Below, in pieces: positions 36,319 through 49,300 of a stretch of 64,000 bases of DNA. Under the pieces are notes generated by a model. The model saw only the letters and a list, made by a program, of their open reading frames with translations, ran no database searches and had not been told where the DNA came from. Position numbers and translations under genes: made by a program. The DNA is from Lingula anatina (taxonomy: Eukaryota > Brachiopoda > Lingulata > Lingulida > Lingulidae). Location: assembly GCF_001039355.2 (NCBI RefSeq), contig NW_019775385.1, positions 138,087-202,086 on the forward strand, in the 5' to 3' direction. Numbering within the stretch: position 1 is the first letter of the stretch; each line of letters starts with the position of its first letter.

Positions 36319-39064
36319 TCAAAGTAAAGGTGAGCCCTCTGGAGTTATATATTTTGGTTTGGGCGCAGAAGCATTTTCACCCTGAAAAATAAGAAGATAA
36401 AGATGAACAGTCCATTTAATTTTGCCTGAACTCTGATGCTTTACTAGTAAGTTCATTTCAACATGCAGGATAACAGTATCATTATCATAGAAAAATATTT
36501 ACTATGTCTGTGCATTAAAAATTACAATTCTGATACAAACATAGATTAAATATTAGACCAAAATCTTTCACCTACATGCCAAGAAACTTGTGTAGAAACT
36601 TTTATGGAAACGACATTTTGAGGAGTGTATCAAAATGAATTATTTACTACGATGCCTTCAACTAAAAATGTGAAAATCTACTTACAAATGTTGCAGGGTA
36701 TGCTCCCATATGCACAAATTTGCATAGACCATCCCATGACTGAAATGTAATGTATGCATGTGTGTATATACAAATATCTATATAAATATATATATATAGA
36801 TTCATTTCACAATATGGTGACTCTGAGACATGTCAGTGTCACTCACATTTTGTATAATATATATTTGCCCCAGTATGTTTGCTGTTTTCTTAAAATAAAT
36901 AAATTGACTTATTAAAAATTCATAGAAAACAGTTCAGTCAATATGACACAAGAGTGTCCTCAATGATGCGACTCGGAGAGTCATTTTTTTTTTGTTTGTG
37001 GAATGATCTTATATAATTGGTTTATATCCATGACTGTTCTTGCATACCAGAGCATCTCTTTCATTAACAAAGAGAAATTGACAGACCACATATTTGTCTC
37101 TTGACACCGTCAGGTAAATGTGTTTTAATGTTAAAAGGTTTATTTTTGTTCTTCTAAGTTATATGTAATGATGCAAAACTTTAAATTTTCACCAACAGAT
37201 ATGGACCCGATTTGTCTTACCATTGTTTACCTTAAATTAGGGGATTTAAAAGTGAGAAATAGTTGTGCACATATCTGAATAGTACATACCTTTGTCTTGA
37301 AATAATAGCAATAAAATGCAAAATTGATAAAAGCTACAGCAACCAGAGTTCCATGAAGCACTGACCGCACGTCTGTATGGCATTTTCTCTGAAATAACAT
37401 GGAATAAGAATAATCAACAATTCCACAGCTGTATTAAAATGCTTATTAAGATTATTAATTTAATAGTCTAACATCACACAAATGACATGGTGCTACAAGA
37501 TATTACAAAATATCAAAAGGAAAAAATCTTCCTTTTTTTTTCTTCATGTTGAATGTTTTTCATAACCAAGGCAATTTCTCTCGGACATATAATTATCTTT
37601 ATATCTCAAAATTTTGAACACACACCAAACTGTTTTCTGGCTCAGAAATATTTTTATGCATGCTCCAGAAAACAAAGACGGGTACATTTTGACAAAACAC
37701 AATGGTGGGCATAAAAACATAAATTTATATCATTGAAAATCCCTCTTCTTTCAATAAAATCACATTTTCACATACTAGTAGTCCCTACTTGTCAGAGAAT
37801 GACCAATTTTCAGTCTAAATCAAACCTTATATGATGTGAAATTCAACTTCTCTTTTGAGCTTCTTAAAAGTGGAATGTTGACATACACTCAGACAAAAAT
37901 TGTTGGAAGCATCATTGTTTTGAATAATTATAAAATAGCCATATGAGCCAAGGTAAATATTTTAGCCAAATACAGATGGATGATGCATCCACCAATTGTT
38001 AATTTTGGGAATTTTGCCAGAAAAGGAATTCTGTGGGAATTACAGCAGCATTTATGAATGTGGGATCAAATTTCATTTCACAAATCATGGAGTGGTGAAG
38101 TTTGCAGTTTTATCAAGTCTTGACATAAAACAGTAAAATTTTAATTTAAGGCATACAGTATGTATGTATGATGCAGTTAAAATAAAGTCTTAAAGTTGCT
38201 CAGCATCAGTATCGTGTAAAACCTCCACTGTTTATTGTCACGACTTGTTCAAACTTTGTCATGGAAATGATTACGTTATTTAATGTTTTTTACTGTCATG
38301 GAAAAAATATATAATTAAAATTAATTAAGTGTGGCACGTTTCTTGTAAACAAGATACTGTATGCATGCGGAGGTGTATATCTAACATGCACTTATCTAAT
38401 TTATATATATTTTCTAAATGCATATTACTAAGGGCAGAGGGCTAATTCATCAAAAGCTGCAACAAAAGTAGATTGACGTTAAATCAATCTTAACTCTTAA
38501 CATACTTAAAAATTTACTTTGTCGTTTTGGTTCCTTGTTTTCTGCATGGGTGAGCAGAGGGTCTTAGAGCATATAAAGCTTAACACAAATTACATAATAA
38601 TCATCAATTACAAAACAAAAGATATGCCAGCCCTGCTAGGCTTAAAAATACCATAGAGTTTACGTTTGAAATTTACTCACCAAAACAGGGAGTTTAGAAA
38701 GTGGCATATACAATACATCCATTGGATATCTATACACGCGCCTCAATATGTTCCTAGGGGCTGGAACAAACCGTGGTTCATCAGGAGCCAACGATTGAGC
38801 ATCTACCCATTTTTTTCGAAGTAAACGGTCATCCGCTGTCATTCCTTTTCCAGCTACTCGATCTCGCATTCTCTGGTGTATCTCGAGGTTCATGGGTGGA
38901 TATGCGCTTCCTCGATTAATATGGATTTCCAAGTTCTTTTCATAGGCAAGTTTACGTTCTCTTGTTTGTATTATAGCCGCAATTTCTGGTGTTAAAGACA
39001 TAGTTGCCCTCTTTGACACCTCAGAACTAGCCATTGCTGCGACTTTGCTCTGACGGTCCGCCAT
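36319..39064 (-). CDS. NDUFB6: NDUFB6-like subunit of mitochondrial complex I, complete
   Basis: Accessory subunit of NADH:ubiquinone oxidoreductase in the inner mitochondrial membrane. Three exons, 38681-39064, 37290-37388 and 36319-36381, in phase, give 181 aa. The core MTADDRLLRKKWVDAQSLAP followed by RRVYRYPMDVLY resembles insect NDUFB6 (S-A-E-E-R-x-W-R-K-x-W-x-x-D-Q-x-L then RRFYRYPLD). One membrane segment, TLVAVAFINFAFYCYYF, lies in exon 2, and a short hydrophilic tail (PKYITPEGSP) ends the protein. Vertebrate NDUFB6 is 128 aa; here about 70 extra N-terminal residues precede the core. The start MADRQSK sits in a TISU-like context. An internal Met could be used, so the exact N-terminus is uncertain. 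The gene assignment is by motif and topology and is less certain than its neighbours. Confidence 0.75.
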
Positions 39065-39069
39065 TTTGG
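39055..39069 (-). promoter_or_regulatory. TISU/YY1-like element over the NDUFB6 start codon
   Basis: The minus strand reads CCAAAATGGCGGACC around the ATG. This is close to the TISU consensus SAASATGGCGGC, a YY1-binding initiator found over start codons of short-5'UTR housekeeping and mitochondrial genes. Two positions differ from consensus. Confidence 0.4.
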
Positions 39070-40630
39070 CTTTGGGCCACCAACGTGACCTCGATTTCGA
39101 TTAGCATCATCCTGCTGAGAACGAGGCGATATATATATATGTGCAAGGCTTTTTCATTTTGCAATTTTTTAGTCTAATTCGTTCTGCCTCAATCTTCAAA
39201 GGCTCCTCCCAAGCATCATCTTAGTCTGTTGTCGCCTTGCACGTTTCATTCAATTACGCAATAAATCGAAAAGACTAACTGGTGTGTATCATATTAAATA
39301 TCCAGAAACTAGATTTTAATTTTAAAAAACTAGAAAAGCAGACCTCTGCCAAGGCAGCGATTTTTGATTATTATTGATTATTGATTGATTATTGATCTGG
39401 ATCACGACTAATCACTTCTAAGTTAACCAATTTCCCTCCTACCCTGAAAATTTCATCAAAATCGGCCCATCACTTTTTGAGTTATGTTGATGACAATCAA
39501 ACAGACAGGGGTGAAAACATAACCTCCTTGGCGGAGGCTTGGACATAATATTATGTCCAAGTCGGAGGTAATTACTGGTAGATCTACATGTAGGCCTACC
39601 AGTGATATATATGGCAGTCAAAAAAAATAGTGAACAGACCGAGATCGGTTCGGTGTTGAAGAGACTACTCGAATAATATACACTGTATGTTATAGGGCCG
39701 ACCATTTTGGGCCACCCTGAGCTTCAGAAATAGGCCTAACTTGAAACAAACTTCTAGGCCTACACTAGAGCATAGATTTACCCTTGCCGTTTCAAGTAAC
39801 TAGCTAGTGCAAGTGGGGAAAATGAAATTTAGTCATAGAGGTTATAGGACAAAATATGACAAAAGAAGTTTTTTATATTTTTAAAGTAAAAGCGTAGCCT
39901 ATACTTTGGTAGGCCCCCTCCTACTTTCGTGATTTAAAGAATTACAGGTAGGCTACGACAAATACAGGGTTAGGCCTACTACTTATTATGGAATATTATT
40001 TTTTGGCGAGTAAATTTTCTACAAAATATTTATTCTTTTCTCTAACTACAGACTTGACATTTAATATGGAATATTTCAGTTTTAAAGGTATAGGTAAAAA
40101 TGCGTTCTCTTTTTTTTTTTTTTTTTAAACTCTGACTGGAGAAGTATGAAGTCAGGTGTGTCGCTACCAATTAACTGACTACCAAGTCTGTTACACTGCT
40201 GCATTGTGTAATATATGCAGTGATTTAATTGGCTGGTGCTCCTTTGGGCTGGTCAAATCTTGGCCTTGATGAAGCGTGGTTTTGTCAAAAAAGTATCCAT
40301 ATGTCGGCAACTACTGTATCGAAAAATTTGAAATATATATATATATATATATATCAGCAGGAAGAGGAGAGCAGATATCATAAGATTGCAGTTACCCTAC
40401 TAGCCCTTCACAAAATATGAATTTTTACAACCTTGTAAATATTTAAAACTAAAATATCAGAAGCAGATACAAGCAAAAGGTATTGTATTGCGCGAAAAAC
40501 GTTAAAAAGACACGCATATTTTCAATAAAGCCAGTCTCAGACCGCCTTTTAATCATATAATATATGATGATATTAGATATTAGATTAGTGAACTGGACAA
40601 ACTGGTTAACTGAGTACACCCTCTACAATG
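39070..40630. other. Intergenic region between NDUFB6 and the DNASE2 copies
   Basis: No gene is supported. It contains a fragment of a dispersed repeat at about 39420-39560 (listed separately) and a piece of the foldback family at 39714-39732. Short T-runs and a TA microsatellite (about 40332-40354) are present. Confidence 0.5.
39420..39560. repeat. Dispersed repeat with 'CATAACCTCCTTGGCGGAGG' core
   Basis: The stretch runs AAATTTCATCAAAATCGGCC-like sequence, then TTTTTGAGTTATGTTGATGA, ACAGACAGGGG, and ACATAACCTCCTTGGCGGAGG. I recognise this order as a repeat common in many invertebrate genomes. The end contains a local palindrome (TTGGACATAATATTATGTCCAA). It explains a spurious open frame on the minus strand. 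Confidence 0.6.
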
Positions 40631-40723
40631 AGCACAGATCTTCGTCTTTTTTATTTTGTTACTCAATATTCAAAGATATGCCTCGGGCGAATTCTGTGGG
40701 CCCTTGTTTTGTGACCAGTGAGG

Positions 40724-40724
40724 T

Positions 40725-40771
<47 letters not shown>

Positions 40772-40775
40772 TTTT
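40724..40775. repeat. (TTTA)n microsatellite
   Basis: About 13 units of TTTA. The matching place in the second copy (43866-43897) has about 8 units, a typical allelic length difference. Confidence 0.9.
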
Positions 40776-42415
40776 TGCATGGAATTAATTTCATCACTCA
40801 GTTGGCTTTTATAACGTAGTCACCTAGAGAGACAGTAATTTGCTTGTTTGCCCGATAGATATTCACGATATATATATAAAAGATGGCATCATATCCCGGT
40901 GTGACAGGAATGGTCCAGCAGAATCTGATGAAGCTGTTGCTCTATGATGCCGAAAAGCTGTGGGAGTAGGCAGCTTCAGAAGAAAAAAAAATGTGTTGGT
41001 TTCATCCCTGTGAACCTCACTCCAAACTGTTTGATTTTACCCTTTGGTTACTCATGTTCATTGATAAATTATATGGTAGCTGACCGATGAAAATGATCAG
41101 CTTATCTTGGCAGAATTAACATTTTCAAATATTATATATTTGTTTAATACGGAGATGAAATTATAACGACCTGTAGAGTGCTACGTGTAACAGACAAACT
41201 TGAAAACAAACAAACAAACAGACAGACAGGCAGACTGACTGACTGACCGACACAGTACTTTCGAAAACGATAAACGAAATTAATAAAAAAAAAATACCAC
41301 ATATATATATTTGAAAAAAAGAATCATGACTTCAACTTAATTAAGGACAAAAAACGCTAAAAGATGTCAGATGTTTTCTTGCGGCTAACCAGCTAACTAA
41401 ATTACTAAAGCAGCACGTGGAAATTGTTACCCTCTCGGTTTCTCTCAAGATGAGTTCTACAAAGTGAATTGTTCTTTTTGTGTAAAATACTTGGGATTCC
41501 ACTGTAAAACATAAAAAATACAATATTTTATACACTTTTATTGCAGATAATAGGCTGCGACACGTATTTTTCGGATTTGGATTCCCTTTTCGTGGAGTGA
41601 CTGTGTATTGCCGAGCGATGTTTTTATTGAAACAAAGCGAGATGAAGAAAATAATGTTACATAAATAAAAAATGAAAGATAAAATATGGCACTGATTGTT
41701 TGTGTTGTGGGCTTATAGAGCAAATGTTACAAAAGGGACAATTACCCTCTGATATCAGGGGCTTCTAAAATACTAAACAATTAAAATTAAATATCGATAT
41801 CAGCTATACAAAAAATTTGTAACATACTACTAGCGCACCCTGTGGGCAGAGCGTGGGGGACAATGATGGCAAAGTCCCAGTTAATTTATGTCATATCATC
41901 CCTGTTATCATATGATCAATGTGCTATCATCTGACTGCAAATCTATTTATAACACATAATACCAGGGGTGACACTAAATGAGCTCGTACATAAATATGTC
42001 CACAGGCCAAACTGTGAATACACGTGTATATACGTTATTGTAGACCAGCTAGGCAAGTCGGGGTACACATGTAGGTCCCTTCAGCTTTATATTCAAACGC
42101 GGAAGAACTTCGCAACTAATGTTATCCTTTTGTGCCACTTTGTGGCTGACTGTATTATATCTTACTTGACACCATTACAATACATATATGTATAACAGAT
42201 AGAGTATATATGAATGATAACGCAAGGATGTTCGTACAAGATATATATACTGATATATTCATTGTTATTGACAGAAGTATACGAACGAAGTGCTGTCGTG
42301 TTGATAGCATTCAAATCATCATCTAATTCAAAGGTATTTTTATTTCAGAACTGAACCAGGTGGACAGAATTGCTTATTTAACGTCTTCATGTTACTGAAT
42401 ATCGGTTTGAAAGAT

Positions 42416-42528
42416 ATGGGGTACAAACCAAGTTTTCTTGTTTTCTTGGCCTTTGGACATGTTTTGTGCTTGGCGGCAGTGTTGGGCGACCTTACATGCA
42501 TGGATCCAGAAGGGAATGCAGTTGACTG
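42416..42528 (+). pseudogene. DNASE2: Extra DNASE2 first exon (haplotype copy or alternative first exon)
   Basis: Encodes MGYKPSFLVFLAFGHVLCLA and continues to VLGDLTCMDPEGNAVDW with the same donor GTACGA as the second copy at 45613-45725. It differs by one residue in the signal peptide (Ala for Thr). No exon 2 follows before the contig join, so this copy cannot make a protein by itself. If both copies are on one chromosome it would be an alternative promoter and first exon, because its phase fits exon 2 at 46406. Confidence 0.6.
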
Positions 42529-43136
42529 GTACGAATAATATACTCATGCATGCATACAGCCTTCGATGCACATTGCCAGCACTGATCCAGCCCGCTTATA
42601 CAACGCAAATCATGCACATTTCCTATTACCACACACGCACACTTGTCGGTTGACTTGAAACCTATAAAACAGGCACAGAGAGAGATGCGTAATTGAACAT
42701 ATAATTGACAGGAATGGTAGTCCGCTTGGAACCATAGTCCAGGTAGTCAGCGTAGTCCGTTCTCAGTTACTTTGTACAGGTTACATGCGTCCCATATAAT
42801 AATCCCAATACTCCGGTTTACCCTAACCTGTACTAATCATATGCACGGGACCCGGACTTCCATTCTTAGGACTACCATTCCTGTCACATCGGCAGACGAA
42901 CCCGGCCGAACTGGTCGGGAGACTAGACCCCTCCAAAAACAATTTGACAAGTGAGCTCTATGAACACCAGTGAGGCACTGAATCTTCCAATCAATTTTTC
43001 GCCCTTCTTAAAACCTTAACTTTAAAACGTTTTTACTTCCTCTTTTTTTTCATGTTCAATATTTTGTATATATATAATGCTTTATAAACTGATAGTCACA
43101 ACGAGAGCTAAATGTATTGATATAGCTAGGCCTATA

Positions 43137-43771
43137 GGGGAGACCGGGGCTAGTTGGACCCCGGGGTAAGTTGGCCCCCCGTCAATTTATAAAAAAGTAA
43201 CCACGAGGTAAAAAAATTGGCCACATACTTTTGTAAAGTGACCGTAGCCTACAATGCTAAGGAAGTGTCGGACGTCAAAAAGTTTTACTTAAGCGGTGAG
43301 TCGAAATAAACGATTTTTGCACCTAAAAGTAATTTTGTTTAAGAGATTTAAAAATCTATTTTCATAGGTTTTTGATCGAATATAATATATGTTTAGGGCA
43401 TCAAACTGAAGCTCATTGTTTCAAGTTTCACAGAGATGTATCATCGTTGCTCATTCTAGCACCATAAATGGCTGCCATCCTTTAAAATAAATAATGTGCA
43501 CCCGGGGCTAGTTGGCCCCATTGACTCGGGGCAAGTTGGACCCTCATATTACCCACAAACCTTTGCGCGCAACGCTGTTTGAAATAAACAAGTTGGTGAA
43601 ATTGACAAAGCTTGCCGGTGTTTACCGTCTGATTGATTTTTATTTAAATTGCTCTCTGGTCGTCTTTTCAAAAATTTATATTAGAAATGTTCTGTTGATT
43701 GTATGTATCAAAAAGTAAATCCATTGGACTTTCCTTAGAAAAACATTTATTTTGCCTTAATTTATTGTTAG
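43137..43771. repeat. Repeat-bearing tail of the first DNASE2 contig
   Basis: Sequence present only after the first copy. It carries two direct occurrences of a GGGGCTAGTTGG motif, near 43147-43180 (GGGGCTAGTTGGACCCCGGG and GGGGTAAGTTGGCCCC) and 43503-43550 (GGGGCTAGTTGGCCCC and GGGGCAAGTTGGACCC), about 355 bp apart. The pair probably marks an inserted repeat element. It ends at the N at 43772. Confidence 0.55.
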
Positions 43772-43772
43772 N
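43772..43772. other. Single-N contig join
   Basis: A lone N is followed immediately by the start of the second DNASE2 copy. It is the same kind of join seen at 17921, but here the flanking copies are diverged. Confidence 0.8.
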
Positions 43773-46344
43773 AGCACAGATCTTCGTCTTTTTTATTTTG
43801 TTACTCAATATTCAAAGATATGCCTCGGGCGAATTCTGTGGGCCCTTGTTTTGTGACCAGTGAGGTTTATTTATTTATTTATTTATTTATTTATTTTTGC
43901 ATGGAATTAATTTCATCACTCAGTTGGCTTTTATAACGTAGTCACCTCGAGAGACAGTAATTTGCTTGTTTGCCCGATAGATATTCACGATATATACAGT
44001 ATATAAAAGATGGCATCATATCCCGGTGTGACAGGAATGGTCCAGCAGAATCTGACGAAGCTGTTGCTCTATGATGCCGAAAAGCTGTGGGAGTAGGCAG
44101 CTTCAGAAAATGATGTGTTGGTTTCATCCCTGTGAACCTCACTCCAAACTGTTAGATTTCACTACGACGCTGCTGTAATTAACTGACACATAAGATGAAA
44201 AATCACACTGACGTGTGCTTGACGTGCTCTAAGAAATGCATCAAACAAGAGGTCTCAAGATTTTACGGTTCCAGAATTAGAGAGAGTTTTCAGTTTCAGC
44301 ATCTAATGACTGCTTCTCCCTTGAAACTGCACCGATTGACTCCAACAAGTTCGGCCACGTACTCGAAAAAAATGGAAATGATATCATCAAATCGCGACCT
44401 GTAGAGTGCTACATGTAACAAACAAACAGACAGACAGGCAGACCGACTGACCGACACAGTACTTTCGAAAACGATAAACGAAATTAAAAAAAAAACAAAA
44501 CAAAACACATATATATATATTTGAAAAAAAGAAACATGACTTCAACTTAATTAAGGACAAAAAAAAACGCTAAAAGATGGAAGCATACAGACGTTTTCTT
44601 GCGGCGAACCAGCTAACTAAATTACTAAAGCGGCACGTGGAAATTGTTACCCTCTCGGTTACTCTCAAGATGAGTTCTACAAAGTGAATTGTTCTTTTTA
44701 TGTAGAGTACTTGGGATCCCACTGTAAAACATAAAAAAATTACAATATTTTATACACTTTTATTGCAGATAATAGGCTGTGACACTCATTTTTCGGATTT
44801 GGATTCCCTTTTCGTGGAGTGACTGTGAATTGCCGAGCAATGTTTTTATCGAAACAAAGCGAGACGAAGAAAATAATGTTACATAATGTTACATAAACAA
44901 GGGGGACAATTACCCTCTGGTATCAGGGGCTTCTTAAAGATTATACAATTAAAATTAAATATGAACCATACAAAAAAAAATGTAACAGACTATACTAGCG
45001 CACCCTGTGGGCAGAGCGTGGGGGACAATGGTGGCAAAGTCCCAGTTAATTTATGTCATATCATCCCTGTTATCATATGATCAATGTGCTATCATCTGAA
45101 GGGCAGGTGTGACTGCAAATCTATGTATAACATCCCCACGACATAATACAAGGGGTGACACTGAATGAGCTCGTACATAAGTATGTCCACAGGCCAAACT
45201 GTGAATACACGTGTATACGTTATTGTAGACCAGCTAGGCAAGTCGGGGTACACGTACGCGTGTAGGTCCCATTCAGCTTTATATTCAAACGCGGAAGAAG
45301 ATCGCAACTAATGTTATCGTTTTGTGCCACTTTGCGGCTGGCTGTATTATAATATATCTTACTTGACACCATTACAATACATACATGTATAACAGCTATC
45401 TAGTATATATGAATGATAACGCAAGGATTTTCGTACAAGATATATACTGATGTATTCATTGTTATTGACAGAAGTATACGAATGGAGTGCTGTCGTGTTG
45501 ATAACATTCAAATCATCATCTAATTCAAAGGTATTTTTATTTCAGATCTGAACCAGGTGGACAGAGTTGCTTATTTAACGTCTTCATGTTTCTGAAGATC
45601 GGTTTGAAAGATATGGGGTACAAACCAAGTTTTCTTGTTTTCTTGGCCTTTGGACATGTTTTGTGCTTGGCGACAGTGTTGGGCGACCTTACATGCATGG
45701 ATCCAGAAGGGAATGCAGTTGACTGGTACGAATAATATACTCATGCATGCATACAGCCTTCGATGCACATTGCCATCACTGACCCGCCCCGCTTATACAA
45801 CGCAAAACATGCATATTTCCTATTACCACACACGGACACTTGTCGGTTGACTTGAAACCTATAAAACAGGCACAGAGAGATGTGCGTAATTAAACATATA
45901 ATTGACAGGAATGGTAGTCCGCTTGGAACCATAGTCCAGGTAGTCAGCGTAGTCTGTTCCCAGTTACTTTGTACAGGTTACGTACGTCCCATATATATAT
46001 AGATATAATAATCCCAATACTCCGGTTTACCCTAACCTGTACTAATCATATGCATGGACCCCGGACTTCAATTCTTAGGACTACCATTCCTGTTACATCG
46101 GCAGACGAACCCGGCCGAACCGGTCGGGAGACTAGACCCCTCCAAAAACAATTTGACAAGTGAGCTCTAATGAACACCCGTGAGGCACTGAATCATCCAA
46201 TCAATTTTTCGCCCTTCTTAAAACCTTACTCTATAACGTTTTTTCTTCCTCTTTTTTTCACATGTTCAATATGTTGTATATATAATGCTTTATAAACTGA
46301 TAGTCACAACGAGAGCTAAATGGATTGATATAGCTAGGCCTATA
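43773..46344 (+). repeat. Second copy of the DNASE2 promoter and exon 1
   Basis: Matches 40631-43136 over about 2.57 kb and runs on without interruption into DNASE2 exon 2. The block 44154-44393 has no counterpart in the first copy, which carries about 130 bp of unrelated sequence there. Confidence 0.8.
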
Positions 46345-49300
46345 TATTGCCTCTTTATCGTTAATTTGTTAAATGGGGCCAAATGTAGTTTTGTCACACT
46401 TTCAGGTTTGCCATGTATAAGATTCCACACCTTAAAGATAACCCGGATCCCCTCATCAAAATCGGTCTGGGGCATGTATATATGGACATCAATGCACCAA
46501 AGTGGCGGCCTATGAATGTCTCGTTGAACGCGACCTCGGGACACGCTTTATATTACACCTTAGAACAAATGTACAGCCAGCACGACAGTGATGTACGTAC
46601 AGAGTCTAGTTGTTCCGGTTTAAAACTTTCTGTGTTTTAGCCTTTAGGAGACCTTCGCACATTTTGCGATTTTAGAACTACGATTACTGTCATATGTACA
46701 AAAATGACGAAATTTAAAAGCTTGGACCATTTGCACTTTTAAGCCTTTTACAAAAAAGTGATTAAAAGATATTTGCCCCTTTTTTAATACAAGTCTGAAC
46801 AAATAGTGCATGACTATTAACCACTGAGTGCATTTCCGTAACGATGATATGAATGAGAAATTAAGAAATGAAAAAGATGACATATACTAGAATTGTAAGA
46901 CATGCAGATTTAGAATTGTGTTCAACTGAAACAATATAACACCTTTTATGTAGTTTTTGACAGTTGTTAGTGTGGATAAAACATTTGTTTTAGGTGGAAA
47001 CGTTGAAACTATAGATGCGGTGTTCATTGCCTTTTTTCCAGGACTTTGGTTATATTCTGTATAATGACGATCCACCTGAGCATCCCCCATACAGTTTTAA
47101 CTACGGGCACACAAAAGGTATGTTACAGGGGTATAGAGATTATTAGTCAATGACGGATCTAGGGTGGGACACAGCGGGTACGTTTTCCTCCCTTGGCTTC
47201 GGAGGAACCCCCCTCAAGTCTACCCTCTGATATCAGGGGCCTCTAAAATAACCCAATCAGCTCGTAAAGAGTATGTAAAAAAAGTGCAAATGTTGACAGA
47301 GGTCAAACACATCTTTTGCTACCTTGTTTTAGGTGTGTTAATGCTGACACCATCAAGAGGCGTCTGGCTGGTACACAGCTTACCACGGTTCCCCCCAGTC
47401 ACATCGTCCAGCTACTCCTACCCACACAACGGATTGTACTATGGACAAGCCTTTTTATGTGTTACTTTTACTCCTGACGCATTTGACAAAATCGGTACGC
47501 TACATTTTGCATTGAAAATCTGAATCAAAAGCGGTTTAGTTTTTTTTGCACAAACATGATAATTGATTACCAATTTTTAATTAAACATTTGATATCGCGT
47601 AAACTTTGTATTCCTCATTAATGCTGAGCAAAGTTGTAAAATTTACGTATTTATTCATATAGTCTATATATATATATATATATATTTATATATTGATAAA
47701 ATTCAGATTTTGTAGACATTTTCGTTTGTTTAATCACGTTTACAGGTGGCCTGTTGCTGTACGACTACCCCCATATATACGACCAGAAATTGCCAAGTAG
47801 CCTTGCCCAAAAATTCGAGAACTTGAGTCTGGTAGTACAAGGCAAAAACATATCTGGGTCCCCGGCTGACCAGATCTTTCCTCTTATCTCTGTCGGTGGT
47901 CATGATTTCCTTAGCTTTGGGAAAAGCAAGTTATTGGATAAAGGTACTGGTAGTAATTAAAAATGCAAAGTTAAGTTTAAGGAGGAACATGTATATATTA
48001 GTATCGTTTGCGACATCGATTAATATATTCAATATATGTATGTTACAGTAGGTGTTACAAGTCGGCTTTCTGTTCGTAGCTGATACCTACAGGTACACGT
48101 ATGGACATGAATTTAGATAAATAGAATTTGCGAATTTTACAATGAATCATTTTTAATTGTTCATATCACGAAATAAAGTTCCTGTTTCGATATCAATCTG
48201 CAATCGACATCGTGACACAGTTTATTCAACTGTTAAAATCAAACGTCATTTTCAAATTCATCAAGCATTTTCACAGCAAGCATTATATCTTAGCGATGCA
48301 TGTGTAGCAGTACTTTATTGAGAGGTATACCAATTTATGTTCTGGTAATTATGTAAAACAGTCTCAAAAATAGAATCCTGCGCTCGACACGACGACTGGA
48401 AACGAACTTGAAGATGCAGAAAGAAAATTTGACTGTGAAAGGAAGTAGAGTAGAACCTCTCAAAAACATACAGTCACAACTGTAGGCCCTATTGTTTAGA
48501 TATTACGCTCGACGCGAAAGGCCTATATCGAAATCCCATCATCTTACACCTTCCCTGTTGACACAGACAGGTATTTTCCTTTACAGATCTGTACTACGAC
48601 ATTGTTGCTCCTGCTTTGGAGTCTGACCTTCTGGTGGAAAGTTGGCAACACGAAAGCATTATTCCGTCATACTGTGAGGGCAAATACACGGTAGGCAACC
48701 AACAAAATTCAGCTCAATATTGGTCGGTTCAAAGTGTGTTATTTCCTAGCACACCATGAGACTTACCATCAGAGATAAGTCAATTTTTAATGAAATTTCA
48801 CATTATCTGAAGAGGACATTGAATAAAAATATTTATTTAATGATTATCAAATATTTTGATGTTTTTACACTTACATTTTCTTCTTAGGTAGAAAATGTCA
48901 ACCTTATCCAGCTCCCCAATGGGATAAAGTTCGAGGAATACGATGACCACGCAAAGTGGGCCATCAGCAAAACTGCGGACAGCCAGGGTAAAAAGTGGAC
49001 ATGTGTAGGGGATATTAACAGAGAAGTGAGTGAATAATTATAATTTTGGTGCACAAAATTTAACACTGTACATGATGTGTATAGTTCTGACTGGGCTTTT
49101 TTCTGTTGTGGTGGCAAAAAGAGAGATAAATCCACATTCGCACAGCATAACATTTAAAGTATTCAAACTTTGTGAATGCATTTGGATAATTACTTGTTTG
49201 ACAAATGCCAAGTGTGATACAGTGCCATTTTTTCCCTTCTTTTAGTATGGCCAATATAAACGGGGTGGTGGAACACTGTGCTTCAGCAATCCAGATGTTT

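Larger units (their letters stand above)
40631..43136 (+). repeat. First, diverged copy of the DNASE2 promoter and exon 1
   Basis: About 2.5 kb, from AGCACAGATCTTCGTCTTTT to GCTAGGCCTATA, matches 43773-46344 with scattered substitutions, small indels, a different (TTTA)n length and one replaced block (41034-41165 here against 44154-44393). The matching segment ends before a 635-bp tail unique to this copy. With an N at the join, it looks like a second haplotype left in the assembly. A real tandem duplication is possible. Confidence 0.8.

Noticed and set aside
39439-39705. 88-codon minus-strand open frame
   Set aside because: It overlaps a dispersed repeat common in invertebrates and has no gene-like features.
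42438-42653. 71-codon open frame repeated at 45635-45850
   Set aside because: It is an out-of-frame reading over the DNASE2 first exon in both copies; the real frame there has the signal peptide and correct splice phase.
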